From contig WNNJ02001874.1 of NCBI GenBank assembly GCA_012934845.2, positions 62,001-126,000 of the forward strand: 64,000 nucleotides of DNA, given 5' to 3'. The position numbers and the translations under genes were made by a program. Position 1 is the stretch's first letter, and the number at the start of each line of letters is the position of its first letter. Shown here piece after piece: positions 33,001-41,021 of this stretch. This DNA comes from Pomphorhynchus laevis (taxonomy: Eukaryota; Acanthocephala; Palaeacanthocephala; Echinorhynchida; Pomphorhynchidae). The notes beneath the pieces are model-generated. The model saw nothing but the letters and a program-made list of their open reading frames with translations, did no database searches and was not told the origin of the DNA.

Positions 33001-33440
33001 TCGGTCGGGGGTTTAAAGACACATGGTTAATTGTACGGACATCCTCCTGGATGAGCGCTATGGAATTAGCCGGCTCTTTAACTGTGGTTACGTGGCTACT
33101 GGTTGAGCAGCTAGTGGAATGGTCAACTATTATCGGTGAATTTCCTCGGTTGGTGCAGTTCGTAGCGGCACAGTCCGTGCAATATGTGCTTGCCTTTGCG
33201 CATTTGCATCCCTTGCAGACTGCGTTCTGCCCGTTGCATCCACAGCATCTGGGTGAATTTCGAGGTTTGCCTTTTGTCATTTCGAGGTCAACTTAAATAG
33301 CGCACCCCGGGATGTGCCCTTGGCGTACGGCTTCGTTGACTGTTAGATGTCCAAATGTAAAAAATTGTAGGTTTACTTGTAGTTCTTTGTAATTTGTGTA
33401 TGTATATAGTTATTTGTTAACAGCTTAGAATTTCAAACTC
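30013..33440 (-). mobile_element. RLE-family LINE (RLE-8), full length and apparently intact
   Basis: Complete element: about 160 bp of 5' UTR (33440-33281), one uninterrupted ORF (33280-30158) and a short 3' UTR with hairpin (30068-30085), ending in a poly-A (T-run on the plus strand) against AATAATAA. It is inserted between composite repeats X1 and X2. RLE-1 is a near-identical truncated offspring, which suggests recent activity. Confidence 0.93.
30158..33280 (-). CDS. RLE-family LINE polyprotein: Cys module, reverse transcriptase, CCHC finger, restriction-like endonuclease (1040 aa, intact)
   Basis: Expected to copy its own RNA at a nicked target site. Residues: 12-42 Cys-rich module (CCGCNGQNAVCKGCKCAK, C34, C37, C42) resembling a CXC-type DNA-binding fold; 120-200 helical region shared in the family (ILWKPNLLSLP); RT about 325-660 with SRLVALDKNPGVRPIGIGE (379), QMCSGQRGG (423), LSVDAKNAFN with Asp455, EGFTQGDPLAMAAFA (504), YWYADDANFMG with Asp542/Asp543, and LLGSPVG (606); ASSWL (787); finger C827-x-C829-x7-H837-x3-C841; endonuclease with RHN 850-852, EP 872-873, PD 897-898, D915 and KRAKY 942-946, a PD-(D/E)xK pattern; C-terminal ATGGFGP (965). 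The start is the first Met, just before the Cys module as in RLE-5. Compared with R2, the RT-finger-RLE order is the same but the N-terminus differs. Confidence 0.93.
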   Translation of the reverse strand: MTKGKPRNSPRCCGCNGQNAVCKGCKCAKASTYCTDCAATNCTNRGNSPIIVDHSTSCSTSSHVTTVKEPANSIALIQEDVRTINHVSLNPRPTAASRDLLNDRLSAERMPCSYEDSINFMYNKVILWKPNLLSLPICQASNRFIDLLASRYLDVGEGTANEGIALKEVTVICQLILQRIPSRKAAVIRKTLERRTQMWADKQIHDLFEEAFALQQKVVQGLTKSVRITNQNESGVFSRLMQSGKTHAAIRTLDSQYASLPLLKPDDEIDGVTIYDILLDLHPPGKPIHKESILNVPLPGCMPHHAVVFSAIDGQIILKAAMRTHGCAGPSGVDAVAFRRMISSFGPHSRKLADAIASFAIRIASERVDPSILDAFTVSRLVALDKNPGVRPIGIGEIVRRIVGKVIMSLIGKDLQAVSGHVQMCSGQRGGMEYIIHRVSETITVNDQYVLLSVDAKNAFNTANRKVVLANVPFICPALECILHNTYSEPSKLVCCGRSLRSQEGFTQGDPLAMAAFAVSSLAIIHRIRESVPHVSQYWYADDANFMGSLEDVTRVWDLLESFGHQHGYFVNANKSIVMIHSEQLEETEKRFEKYNVRIETRGVKLLGSPVGDAEFVKNMSGELISKWSCLIRKLANAAKHDAQSAYVAFVKACQSKWLHLCRTTQCDPGWFSEIRQLIFGQFAFDVFGHTLDETEQLICSLPLSFGGMGFRDPCVDAPYVLNASKQLCRAFDQSDNILEVDRLQTQALKDIASDNRLRSASLLVGLRERASIQTVKLLQYASVKGASSWLQTSPLKASGFNMTKFEFQDAVAARYNWSLSSLPKKCECGDDICLTHALSCKRGALPIIRHNEVRDVLASALSEICNGVGIEPALQPVTNDFVFQCPTTVRGEDAHPDIVCGGLFGGRLERTFIDVCVFNNLAPSYHLRTVDASFEYHENRKRAKYQERISEIEHSSFIPFVLAATGGFGPTAKRLMQTIAARMSSKLQRSYSDMISLIRTRFSIILARSISCCMRAPRSRIGEFTRPMGNTVTGIASIG

Positions 33441-33747
33441 TTTTTTAAATAATTTATCAATTATTTAAAAAAAAATATAATAATAATAATGCAGCGATTT
33501 ATTTCCCATTTCGCCTTTCGGCTGGGCAATTTCGCCTTTCGGCTGGGCATTTCGCCTTTCGGCTGGGCTTGGTTAATGCTTTCACTAATGTCTGGAATAT
33601 CTCTGTTCGCAATTTCGGCTGGGCAATTTCGCCTTTCGGCTGGGCATTTCGCCTTTCGGCTGGGCTTGGTTAATGCTTTCACTAATGTCTGGAATATCTC
33701 TGTTCGCAATTTCTCCAACGAAAAGCGAGTGCATTTAGTTGTCCTAA
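33441..33747 (-). repeat. X composite repeat, copy X2
   Basis: Same head, 20-21-bp units and duplicated ~97-bp unit as X1, with an (ATT)n tract. The 3' tail is missing where RLE-8 abuts. The 5' head ends a few bases earlier than in X1. Confidence 0.85.
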
Positions 33748-33778
<31 letters not shown>

Positions 33779-33935
33779 ATTATTTTTTTTTATTTTTGTA
33801 GCCAGACGCTAGAATTGTAAAACATGACAAATCATAAATGTATTATTATTAATTTATCAATTATTTAAAAAAAATATAATAATAATAATAATAATGCAGC
33901 GATTTATTTCCCATTTCGCCTTTCGGCTGGGCAAA
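33748..33935 (-). repeat. X composite repeat, partial copy X3
   Basis: Starts in a (TAA)n tract and holds the TAGCGTCTGGCTAC-bearing tail, (ATT)n and a single TTTCGCCTTTCGGCTGGGC unit before breaking off at the 3' end of element K. X2 and X3 are tandem. Confidence 0.85.
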
Positions 33936-34075
33936 ATTTAAAATACAATAAATTAAATCAATTACTTGAAATCAGAAATCCGGCGTCTGAACATTTAGCG
34001 TACGTTGTTATAGATTAATTCTGAAGTTTGAAATCGGGCCATGAGTGCAACGGTGCGCAAGAAAGAAAAAAAATG

Positions 34076-36904
34076 TTAAGCATCAATCAAAGTTAGGCGA
34101 TTTCCTAGTCCTCCTTTGTCGACTTGTTCTAAAGGCCACGAAGATAATACGGGGCATGCGAAAGCATGCAAAAGAGCTGAACACTCTTTTGAGCAAAATC
34201 GACAGCGACAGTGAGTCGAGCGAGAGTGAAAAGGGAGTCGAATTGAACAAAATTTGGCGTGGTAGCCGTCTAAAGATAAACGCCAAACCAGCGGACGCTT
34301 TTGGTATCTTGGATTTCTCCAAGCTGATTGAGTATAAACAGGCGTCAAAAAGATATCTGGATCTAGGCTAAGTATTTTGTTATCGAATAGCCGTCGGGCT
34401 TCCAAATACGCTGTGGTTTCACCAAGGCGAAATCGATTGCAAAGTTTGACCGAGAGTGGTATCGATTTACTAAGCACCGCAACAGCTGTAGAAGAACACT
34501 TCGATGATACTCCTAATAACCTTTTTAGGTAGCGCCAAAAACATTTATCAATGATCTGAAAATCTCCTAAGGTCAAATCCGACCAAAAGCATCGAATCCC
34601 GTAACTCAGAATCGGAAGCAACATCACATCAAAGTATTTGATCGCGCCTTCGAAGGACATAAGACCAAGCTTCGATGCCGTATAAGCTGACGTTACAACT
34701 TTCGCCGATTGGCGCAATAAGTGGCTTCTGAAACACCACCGAGATGAGAGTTCAAAGCCTAGATATCGATACGAATTAACAAATTCTATCGATGTTGCAT
34801 TCAGAAAAAGCACATCATCACGACAGCGGGGCCCACCTCGCCGAAATTTTATAATTTTCGTTTTGGAAGTGTTGATCACTATTTTATTTGTCAGACAAAA
34901 CTCAACGAGAGCTGTAATGGCTGATTGTGCTGAGCATCTATCCAACGTTATTAAGGCAAGATCGTCAGCATATAAAATTGGCACTACATTGGAAGCGGCG
35001 AAACGAACATGATCTGGGAGATCCATCAAGAAGAAGGAAAATAACAGCGGGCTGAGAGGATCTCCTTGCTGGACTCCACGACTAGCAGTCAAAGGGCCCG
35101 AATAATTAACTCCGTCGTAAATGCGCATCGAACTAGGACGCAATATTCTTTCAAGAAGAAATAGAAAGTCTCCATGAACATTTACTCTCTCATGAAGCTT
35201 GGTTAATAGCAAGGTTCTATCAATCGAGTCGAACGCTTTCGCAAAATCAACAAAAATGCTATACAAAGATGAATGCTTATCAAAAGTATCGAGAACAAGT
35301 GACCGAAGAACTGAGAGAGCACTCATAGTAGAATGATTTATACGAAATCCATGTTGCTCTGGAGGAAGAAGAAAACTACGAAATCTCGACAAACGTACGG
35401 CCATCAAATTAGATAGAACTTTATACGAATGATTTAGTAGAGCTATCCCTCTATAAGAATCTCGACACGAAGGATCTCCCGAACCTTTGAACAACACTTT
35501 GATAATGCTGTCACGCCAGCCATTTGGTATAGGCCAACCCCTAAGAATCGCGTTATAAAAGAATATCCAGTAGTCAGCGACCAATCCGAAAGTCTGATTA
35601 ATATGTTCAACACACAGTTGATCAATTCCAGCAGCCTTTCTAGTAGCCATATTAGAGAGACAGCTCTTAATTTCAGCTAGGCTAAAGGGAGAATTGAGCG
35701 GATCATGGTCCGTGATAGGACAATAGAGATTGCATTCTTTAGGATCGAAGGAATTAGAATTAGACGAAGCCAAAATTTCAGCGAAATGCTTGCGCCAATC
35801 TTCTAAAGGAAACTTAGAGGCAAGTTTACAAGTTTTGGGGCGTGCTAGCCATGGAGCGACCTCAGCTCTTAGAAGCATTATCTGTTCTTCTCGTCTAAGC
35901 ACATTCAGCCTGAATTGTCTAGTACTCTTATTATAAGATCTACGCAGAGTCACAAAATCCGTCCTGGACAATGAAAATTCATTAGTCTTGTAGAATGAGA
36001 GTAGCATCCTCTGCAAAATTTTTAAATGGTTTGGTAGTCGATACGATCGGCTTCCATTATGTCGGATATTATTACACGCGCGTAACAGTGTTTGGTGAAG
36101 CATAGTGTAACTGGCCGCTAGATCACCACCCAACAAGAGTCGCTTAGATTCATTCAAATGACTAAAGTTAATGGCGTCGACAACGATCCGCCTACTCTTG
36201 GGTTGGACGGGACAAAAATCACTTAGTGAAGTTGAGAATTCTTCAATGACACAAATTACCGGTTTATGTTTTCGTCGTAAAGCCCATGCTACATCGAAAT
36301 CTAAGCATGTATCATGAATACCAACGTTCGAGAATATTAAATCTAGACAGCTCCTAGTTTCACCCATTTCATAAGTCCAACCCTCGATAGGAACGTGAAG
36401 AGTTAGATTGTGCGAAAAGAAGAATTCCTTTAGTAAATTAAGCTTCAGAGGGGATCTAGAAGAGGTAGCGTTGAAGTCACCGGCAACAACTATGGGTTTA
36501 TTACGAGATGAGTTTAAGAGAATCTCAGACAACTCATTAATAATATCAGAAGCGTCTAACGACGGCTTGAAGTAGCAGGCGATAATGACAATGCTCGGAA
36601 AGTCCAAATAAACTGAATTCTCGAATGTTTTGTAAGACCACTCACTAAAAGAACCATTGATTGCCAAAATAACACCTCCACTAGGTCGACCGCGATCACC
36701 AAGAGTGGCCAGAATTTCAAAGCAATAAAATGAGTTTAATTTTACCGGCGATGTTGTGAAAGTCTCCAATAGAACTGCAATATCAAAGGAGGTCAAATAA
36801 CTAGCAAATCCTTCATTCATAAGAGTTTCAAGACCTTCCACGTTAAATAATAAAAGACGACGAAGGCAAGAATCTGACGCTGCACGAGGAAAAGTTTGTG
36901 ATTG
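34076..36904 (-). CDS. Element K ORF2: endonuclease and reverse transcriptase
   Basis: Open from the codon after the ORF1 stop. It has no in-frame ATG before the endonuclease core (RLLLFNVEGLETL); the first ATG (near 36820) would cut the first strand off. Numbering from GTG at 36841: E26 in LLETF, VVAGDFNATS (118-127, Asp122, Asn124), CLDLIFSN (165-172). The usual Ser-Asp-His near 192 reads RKHKPV, so the His is kept and the Asp is replaced. RT: DSYRGIALLNHSYKVLSNL (461), GFRINHSTMSAL (498), FVDFAKAFDSID with Asp532, RGVQQGDPLSPLLF (588), LYADDLALIT with the Asp pair at 626-627. C-terminus: a Cys/His cluster, CRCRFC then LLHAFAC. Total about 920 aa. Confidence 0.88.
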   Translation of the reverse strand, partial: QSQTFPRAASDSCLRRLLLFNVEGLETLMNEGFASYLTSFDIAVLLETFTTSPVKLNSFYCFEILATLGDRGRPSGGVILAINGSFSEWSYKTFENSVYLDFPSIVIIACYFKPSLDASDIINELSEILLNSSRNKPIVVAGDFNATSSRSPLKLNLLKEFFFSHNLTLHVPIEGWTYEMGETRSCLDLIFSNVGIHDTCLDFDVAWALRRKHKPVICVIEEFSTSLSDFCPVQPKSRRIVVDAINFSHLNESKRLLLGGDLAASYTMLHQTLLRACNNIRHNGSRSYRLPNHLKILQRMLLSFYKTNEFSLSRTDFVTLRRSYNKSTRQFRLNVLRREEQIMLLRAEVAPWLARPKTCKLASKFPLEDWRKHFAEILASSNSNSFDPKECNLYCPITDHDPLNSPFSLAEIKSCLSNMATRKAAGIDQLCVEHINQTFGLVADYWIFFYNAILRGWPIPNGWRDSIIKVLFKGSGDPSCRDSYRGIALLNHSYKVLSNLMAVRLSRFRSFLLPPEQHGFRINHSTMSALSVLRSLVLDTFDKHSSLYSIFVDFAKAFDSIDRTLLLTKLHERVNVHGDFLFLLERILRPSSMRIYDGVNYSGPLTASRGVQQGDPLSPLLFSFFLMDLPDHVRFAASNVVPILYADDLALITLDRCSAQSAITALVEFCLTNKIVINTSKTKIIKFRRGGPRCRDDVLFLNATSIEFVNSYRYLGFELSSRWCFRSHLLRQSAKVVTSAYTASKLGLMSFEGAIKYFDVMLLPILSYGIRCFWSDLTLGDFQIIDKCFWRYLKRLLGVSSKCSSTAVAVLSKSIPLSVKLCNRFRLGETTAYLEARRLFDNKILSLDPDIFLTPVYTQSAWRNPRYQKRPLVWRLSLDGYHAKFCSIRLPFHSRSTHCRCRFCSKECSALLHAFACPVLSSWPLEQVDKGGLGNRLTLIDA

Positions 36905-38005
36905 TCATATGAGGGGCAACTGTGACTGCCCTATCCCATTTTCCCCAGTAGATGATTCCAAACGTGTTCCTAAGCGTACCACTTTATTGTTACGGATCAC
37001 AAAGCGAACTGACGTATTGTTTTCCCTCGCCACCTTAAGTTGATCGAGAAGGATGTTACGCGCATCACGTTCCGCTGGGGAGAGGTCAGCACTGACGTAT
37101 ACATTTTGGAAGAGCTCAGAGTCTTTTAAGCATCTTCCTCGCTTCAGAATTAATGTACTAACCGCTTCGTTAGTTGTGAGTAAAAGCCAGGGTGGTGAAT
37201 CACTCTTCTGAGCCCGAAAGCGGTGCACCCTAATCGAAATATTTTTGTCCAGATGAATGTCCAACGATGCAAGCAACGCCTGAACATTCTCCACCTCATT
37301 AGAAGCAACCGGTAGACCTCGAATAATAACGTTACGAGCTCTACGAGCCTGTCGATCAACTTCCTGAATAACCTCGAGAGGAGGAGCATCCTTCGACAAA
37401 CTATTGGCAGCTAGAACAGATCGTGTGACCATACGTTGTACTACGTTGGAAAACGATAGAGGCTTGCCAACCGAAGTATCTGGATGACTTAGTACTGCGC
37501 TAACCCCTTTAGTCGATGGTGCCTCCGAAATGGCAAATAACTCTTTTATCCCGTGTTCAAGTGTTTCTATGCGTCTTGTGTTGTTTTGAGCTACGTCGAT
37601 CAAATTCGAAACCTTCTTGGCAGCACACTGGCCGCATAAGAAGTCACGAAGAAAGAACTCTCTGGATACATTTCTTGGAGCTTTAACGGAAGAACGTAAC
37701 AAACAACCCTCCGAAGAACATTCCATGAACAACGTGACGTAAATCTCGGTATCAAGATGTAAACTGGGAACAACCTGGGAAGCAAGAGAAATAACTCTGT
37801 CCGAAAGACTTTCACTAGGAGCTGCAGGGTCTACTGTATCTAAGCATGGGGAACTCACAAGGCGATTACCACAACGTTGTGCCGGAAAGCAATCACGACA
37901 AGCTCTACCCGCCTTGACACACACACAATTCTTGCACACCGCATGCGGCCCATTGCATGAACAACATCGATCTGGAACTGTCATTGTTGCTCCAAATTTG
38001 TGCAA
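36905..38005 (-). CDS. Element K ORF1: Cys-rich module plus RRM-like domain (366 aa)
   Basis: N-terminus (14-47) is CCSCNGPHAVCKNCVC, then C36, C39, C45, almost the same module as in the RLE polyprotein. A second Cys pair (CGQC) lies near residue 131, then a short helical stretch. Residues about 218-345 form the RRM-like domain known from CR1/L2 ORF1 proteins: NVIIRGLPVASNEVENV, RVHRFRAQ, PPWLLLTT, LFQNVYVSADLSPAERDARN, RNNKVVRLG. Its likely role is element RNA binding and chaperoning. It ends at TGA (36907-36905) in the same frame as ORF2. Confidence 0.88.
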   Translation of the reverse strand: MHKFGATMTVPDRCCSCNGPHAVCKNCVCVKAGRACRDCFPAQRCGNRLVSSPCLDTVDPAAPSESLSDRVISLASQVVPSLHLDTEIYVTLFMECSSEGCLLRSSVKAPRNVSREFFLRDFLCGQCAAKKVSNLIDVAQNNTRRIETLEHGIKELFAISEAPSTKGVSAVLSHPDTSVGKPLSFSNVVQRMVTRSVLAANSLSKDAPPLEVIQEVDRQARRARNVIIRGLPVASNEVENVQALLASLDIHLDKNISIRVHRFRAQKSDSPPWLLLTTNEAVSTLILKRGRCLKDSELFQNVYVSADLSPAERDARNILLDQLKVARENNTSVRFVIRNNKVVRLGTRLESSTGENGIGQSQLPLI

Positions 38006-38059
38006 GTAATCGCTCGTTGTCCACAGAAGTTCGATGTAGTGAACAGTCGACGATTGTCG

Positions 38060-38390
38060 ATATTAACACGCAGTTTGATTGTATAAGTTCGTTGTAGTGA
38101 AACGAAGTTCGTTGCAGAAGTGCGGCGTAGAAGTTCGTTGTTAGAAGTTCGTTTATCCTCGAAGTGCGGAGTAGAAGTTCGTTTATTCTCGAAGTGCGGA
38201 GTAGAAGTTCGTTTATTCTCGAAGTGGGCGTAGAAGTTCGTTGTGAAGTGGAGGTTCGTAGAAGTTCGTTATTCTCGAAGTGGGCGTAGAAGTTCGTAGA
38301 AGTTCCTTGAAGTACGTAGAAGTTCGTAGAAGTTCGTTATTCTCTAAGTGGGCGTAGAAGTTCGTAGAAGTTCCTTGAGTTCAGTATTTG
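38060..38390 (-). promoter_or_regulatory. Tandem-repeat 5' leader/promoter region of element K
   Basis: Many imperfect copies of GTAGAAGTTCGTT, often spaced by ATTCTCGAAGTGGGC. The units include TTCTCGAA, a TTCnnGAA inverted pair of the heat-shock-element type. Because it is repeated upstream of ORF1, I read it as a monomer-type internal promoter; this is an inference. Confidence 0.5.
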
Positions 38391-38540
38391 TTTTCAGAAA
38401 TTTGCATTTTAGAGAATTTGTATGTTTATCAGAAACTGTATGTTATTTAATTGTAAGTACTTTAATAATCAATTCTTTTTTAACGTTATTATTAACGTTA
38501 AAAAAAGTTAATTTTAACGTTTTAACTATCATTATTATTA

Positions 38541-39242
38541 ATAATAATAATAATTTTTTTTTCAATAATAACAATTTATTAAAATTTTAATTTGTACAAT
38601 TAAGGTTCCCACAAATGGGCCTCTATACATTTAAAATAGTGGTATAAATACCATAACACAAACATATTACTCTGATAAAACAAGTCCTGCTCGAAGATAC
38701 GAAGTCCGCTGAAACTGAACACGTGGACATCTAAGCGTCGCAGAGCAAATTTTCGCAAGACACATACTAATATATGTCCTGATTGATGATATCGTGACGG
38801 CGTATTCGCTTTTTTGTTGTTCAGCGATTTTTAGAGCCAATGATTTAATACATGCTTGTGCACTCTTGCCAGCTCCGCCCGTAGTCGCCCAAATAAGGGG
38901 ACAAAATGAGCTGTGCTCTATTGTATGTATCCTTTCTTCGTACTTGGCACATTTTCTATTTTCGTGGAAAGTGAAAGTGGCATCTGTTGACTTTTCGCAA
39001 TAGGACGGAGCATGATTGTTGAAAACGACTACATCAAAAAATGTACGCTCCATATTCCCACCGAACAGTCCATTACCTACTATATCAGCTCGAGCATCAT
39101 CTTGTCTGGTTGTTGTACTAATATTGAAACTGATGTTTTCAGGAACTGGAGTCAGAGATGGTTCTGCAAACACATTCCAACAGACTGTGTTCAACTTCTT
39201 AACCAAAAAGTCTCGAAGTTGATTATGACGGATGAATAATAA
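38541..39242 (-). mobile_element. RLE-family LINE 3' fragment (RLE-9)
   Basis: Frame 39206-38667 (179 codons): AEPSLTPVPENISFN, ARADIVGNGLFGGNMERTF, FDVVVFNNHAPSY, FHENRKCAKYEERIHTIE, ATTGGAGKSAQACIKSL. The 3' hairpin motif is at 38604-38621 and the left border is (TAA)n then a T-run. 5'-truncated within the RHN region. Divergent from the other copies. Confidence 0.85.
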
Positions 39243-39261
39243 TAATTAGCAAAAGATTTAA

Positions 39262-41021
39262 GATATATCGGAGGCAATGATTCTGGTTATACTGGCCTTG
39301 TCGATTTAAGATTATTCTGTTCGCGTCATACATCCTCATCGGAAAATAAATCAAAAATACTAGAAAATGATTAAGCAGGAATATTCGCTATTTGTGAGTT
39401 TGAGTGTTGCGAAATCAATTTGAAATGATTGGCAAAGGCATTAGCGATGTCACTGTTTGAAGTTTGCCTACTTCAACAAAGAGCTTGGATTAAAGACAGA
39501 TTGTTGAGCAAATCGCTCTTTAAAATTTCGTCGTTTTGCCGTTTTAAGAATGTAAACTGGTTGTAGACAGTAATAAAGGAATTGTGAGCTGAATAACGCC
39601 GAAGCAAATCCAATAATACCGTTTGAAATGTTTCCATGCGCTATTGATACCCACTACAAAGGGATTTAGCCAGCATACGATGGAAGAGCACTGACGAACT
39701 AAAGGCACATTTGTTTTAAAATATTGAATTGAATTTGAATGAAAATTACGAATGAAGTGTAGTGAAATGCAGGAATCTAAAAGGATAATGCAGTGATCCG
39801 ATGCTTTTAACGGTTCGAGATATGTAACTTTTTCTAAGTTGTTTATCAGAAGTAAGGAATAAATCTAGTAAAAACCGTTGATTCCCAGTAAAACGTGTGA
39901 AATGACGCATATGTTCAACAAGATTAAGATTATTAATAAAATTAAGTAGTTCGTACGAGAAACAATCACAGCCGGGTTCAGGTGTATAATTTTCTCAGTC
40001 TACATGTGACATATTCAAATCACCTATAAGGAGGAGATTGTGCAAATTGGTATAACGATACATATCAGTGATAATGTAATTAGCTGTAGCATAAGGGCTA
40101 CGATAAATAAGACCGACGACGATTGATCGACGATTGGGTAGAGATATAGCGATCCATAAAGTGTCAATATCGTCAGATGATTTTGCTTCAAGTAATGTCA
40201 CCACAATACTGTAAAAAAATAGATTTATTTTACGTGGCAAATGGGTGCTGGCGCACGCTTACATGACCACGAAGAAAAAACAAGCAAAAGTCTGAATAAT
40301 GTGTCGAGAAGGTGAAAACGGAACAATTTGAATGTGATAAAGGAGGGATCGCAACAAACGTCGAGAGGGAGCTGACTTCAGGCAAGGGGGCAGAGACGAG
40401 GAAGGATCGGAAACCGTACTTGTTAGAGTAATTGGGAACGTGGAGTAAATGGGAATGACGGAAGCGCAGCGATAAAGAGGTGGAACGAATGTTGTCTAAG
40501 AAAGAAAGGTTGATTAACGATGGGGAGCTGACTATCGGGCCGACGTGTGCTACCGGCTTGATAGCACACGTAACTTGATAATTCAACTTCACTATCAGTA
40601 ACATCAGAATATATCCAAGACTCAGTAAACGTAGCCAACATAATATCAGTGCTATATACCCTTGGTCTCAGCTCATCGATTCGCTGTTTAGAATACAGCG
40701 AATGTTAGAGTAAAGTATCATACAGCGATAATCTTTTTTATTCCTTTCAATATTAACAATTCGCTGCCGTATACCGTTGATAGTGACCACAACGAAGATT
40801 TATGCTCTACTATATTATATGATGTACTTGTAAATCTATTCGTAGTTACTGAATACGCATAGGTAGCGTCAGATGAGAACCCATATGTGGTTCCAATTGA
40901 ACCCACCGAATTTACGTTTCCTGTCGCACGACTTGAAAATTCTGAATAGACAAGGTATTCTCTTCGTCTTTAACGTGTTGCCTTATAAGTTTTTTGGCTT
41001 GACGAAGTTGATTACGCTCAT
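39262..41021 (-). mobile_element. CR1-like LINE, 5' part (ORF1 end and endonuclease), split by a J insertion
   Basis: ORF1 tail at 41021-40915 (ERNQLRQAKKLIRQHVKDEE, then SIQNFQVVR). ORF2 start near 40712 (MILYSNIRCILNSKRIDELR, DIMLATFTESWI, DSEVELSSY), interrupted by J8 (40212-40530), then resumes with DIDTLWIAISLPNRRSIVVG, LIYRSPYATANY and LLLIGDLNMSHVD, running degenerate to 39262. The RT is missing. Several stops and frameshifts. Confidence 0.75.
40212..40530 (-). mobile_element. J-family LINE 3' fragment (J8)
   Basis: 3' hairpin region at 40234-40270 (complement) and the coding tail SLINLSFLDNIRSTSLSLR and HVPNYSNKYGFRSFL. Inserted in the endonuclease domain of the CR1-like element. 5' truncated. 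Confidence 0.85.

Larger units (their letters stand above)
33936..38540 (-). mobile_element. Element K: intact two-ORF LINE with apurinic-type endonuclease
   Basis: Full-length-looking LINE: 5' leader with tandem repeats (38390-38060), ORF1 (38005-36905), ORF2 (36904-34076), and a short 3' UTR ending in an A/T-rich tail at X3. Both frames are uninterrupted. It belongs to the jockey/CR1-side LINEs by its endonuclease and RT, but is well diverged from the J and CR1-like copies in this window. Confidence 0.88.

Noticed and set aside
34045-34371. Plus-strand 108-codon frame with a charged Ser-rich stretch
   Set aside because: It overlaps the 3' end of element K ORF2 on the opposite strand, which has clear motifs; it is a shadow frame.
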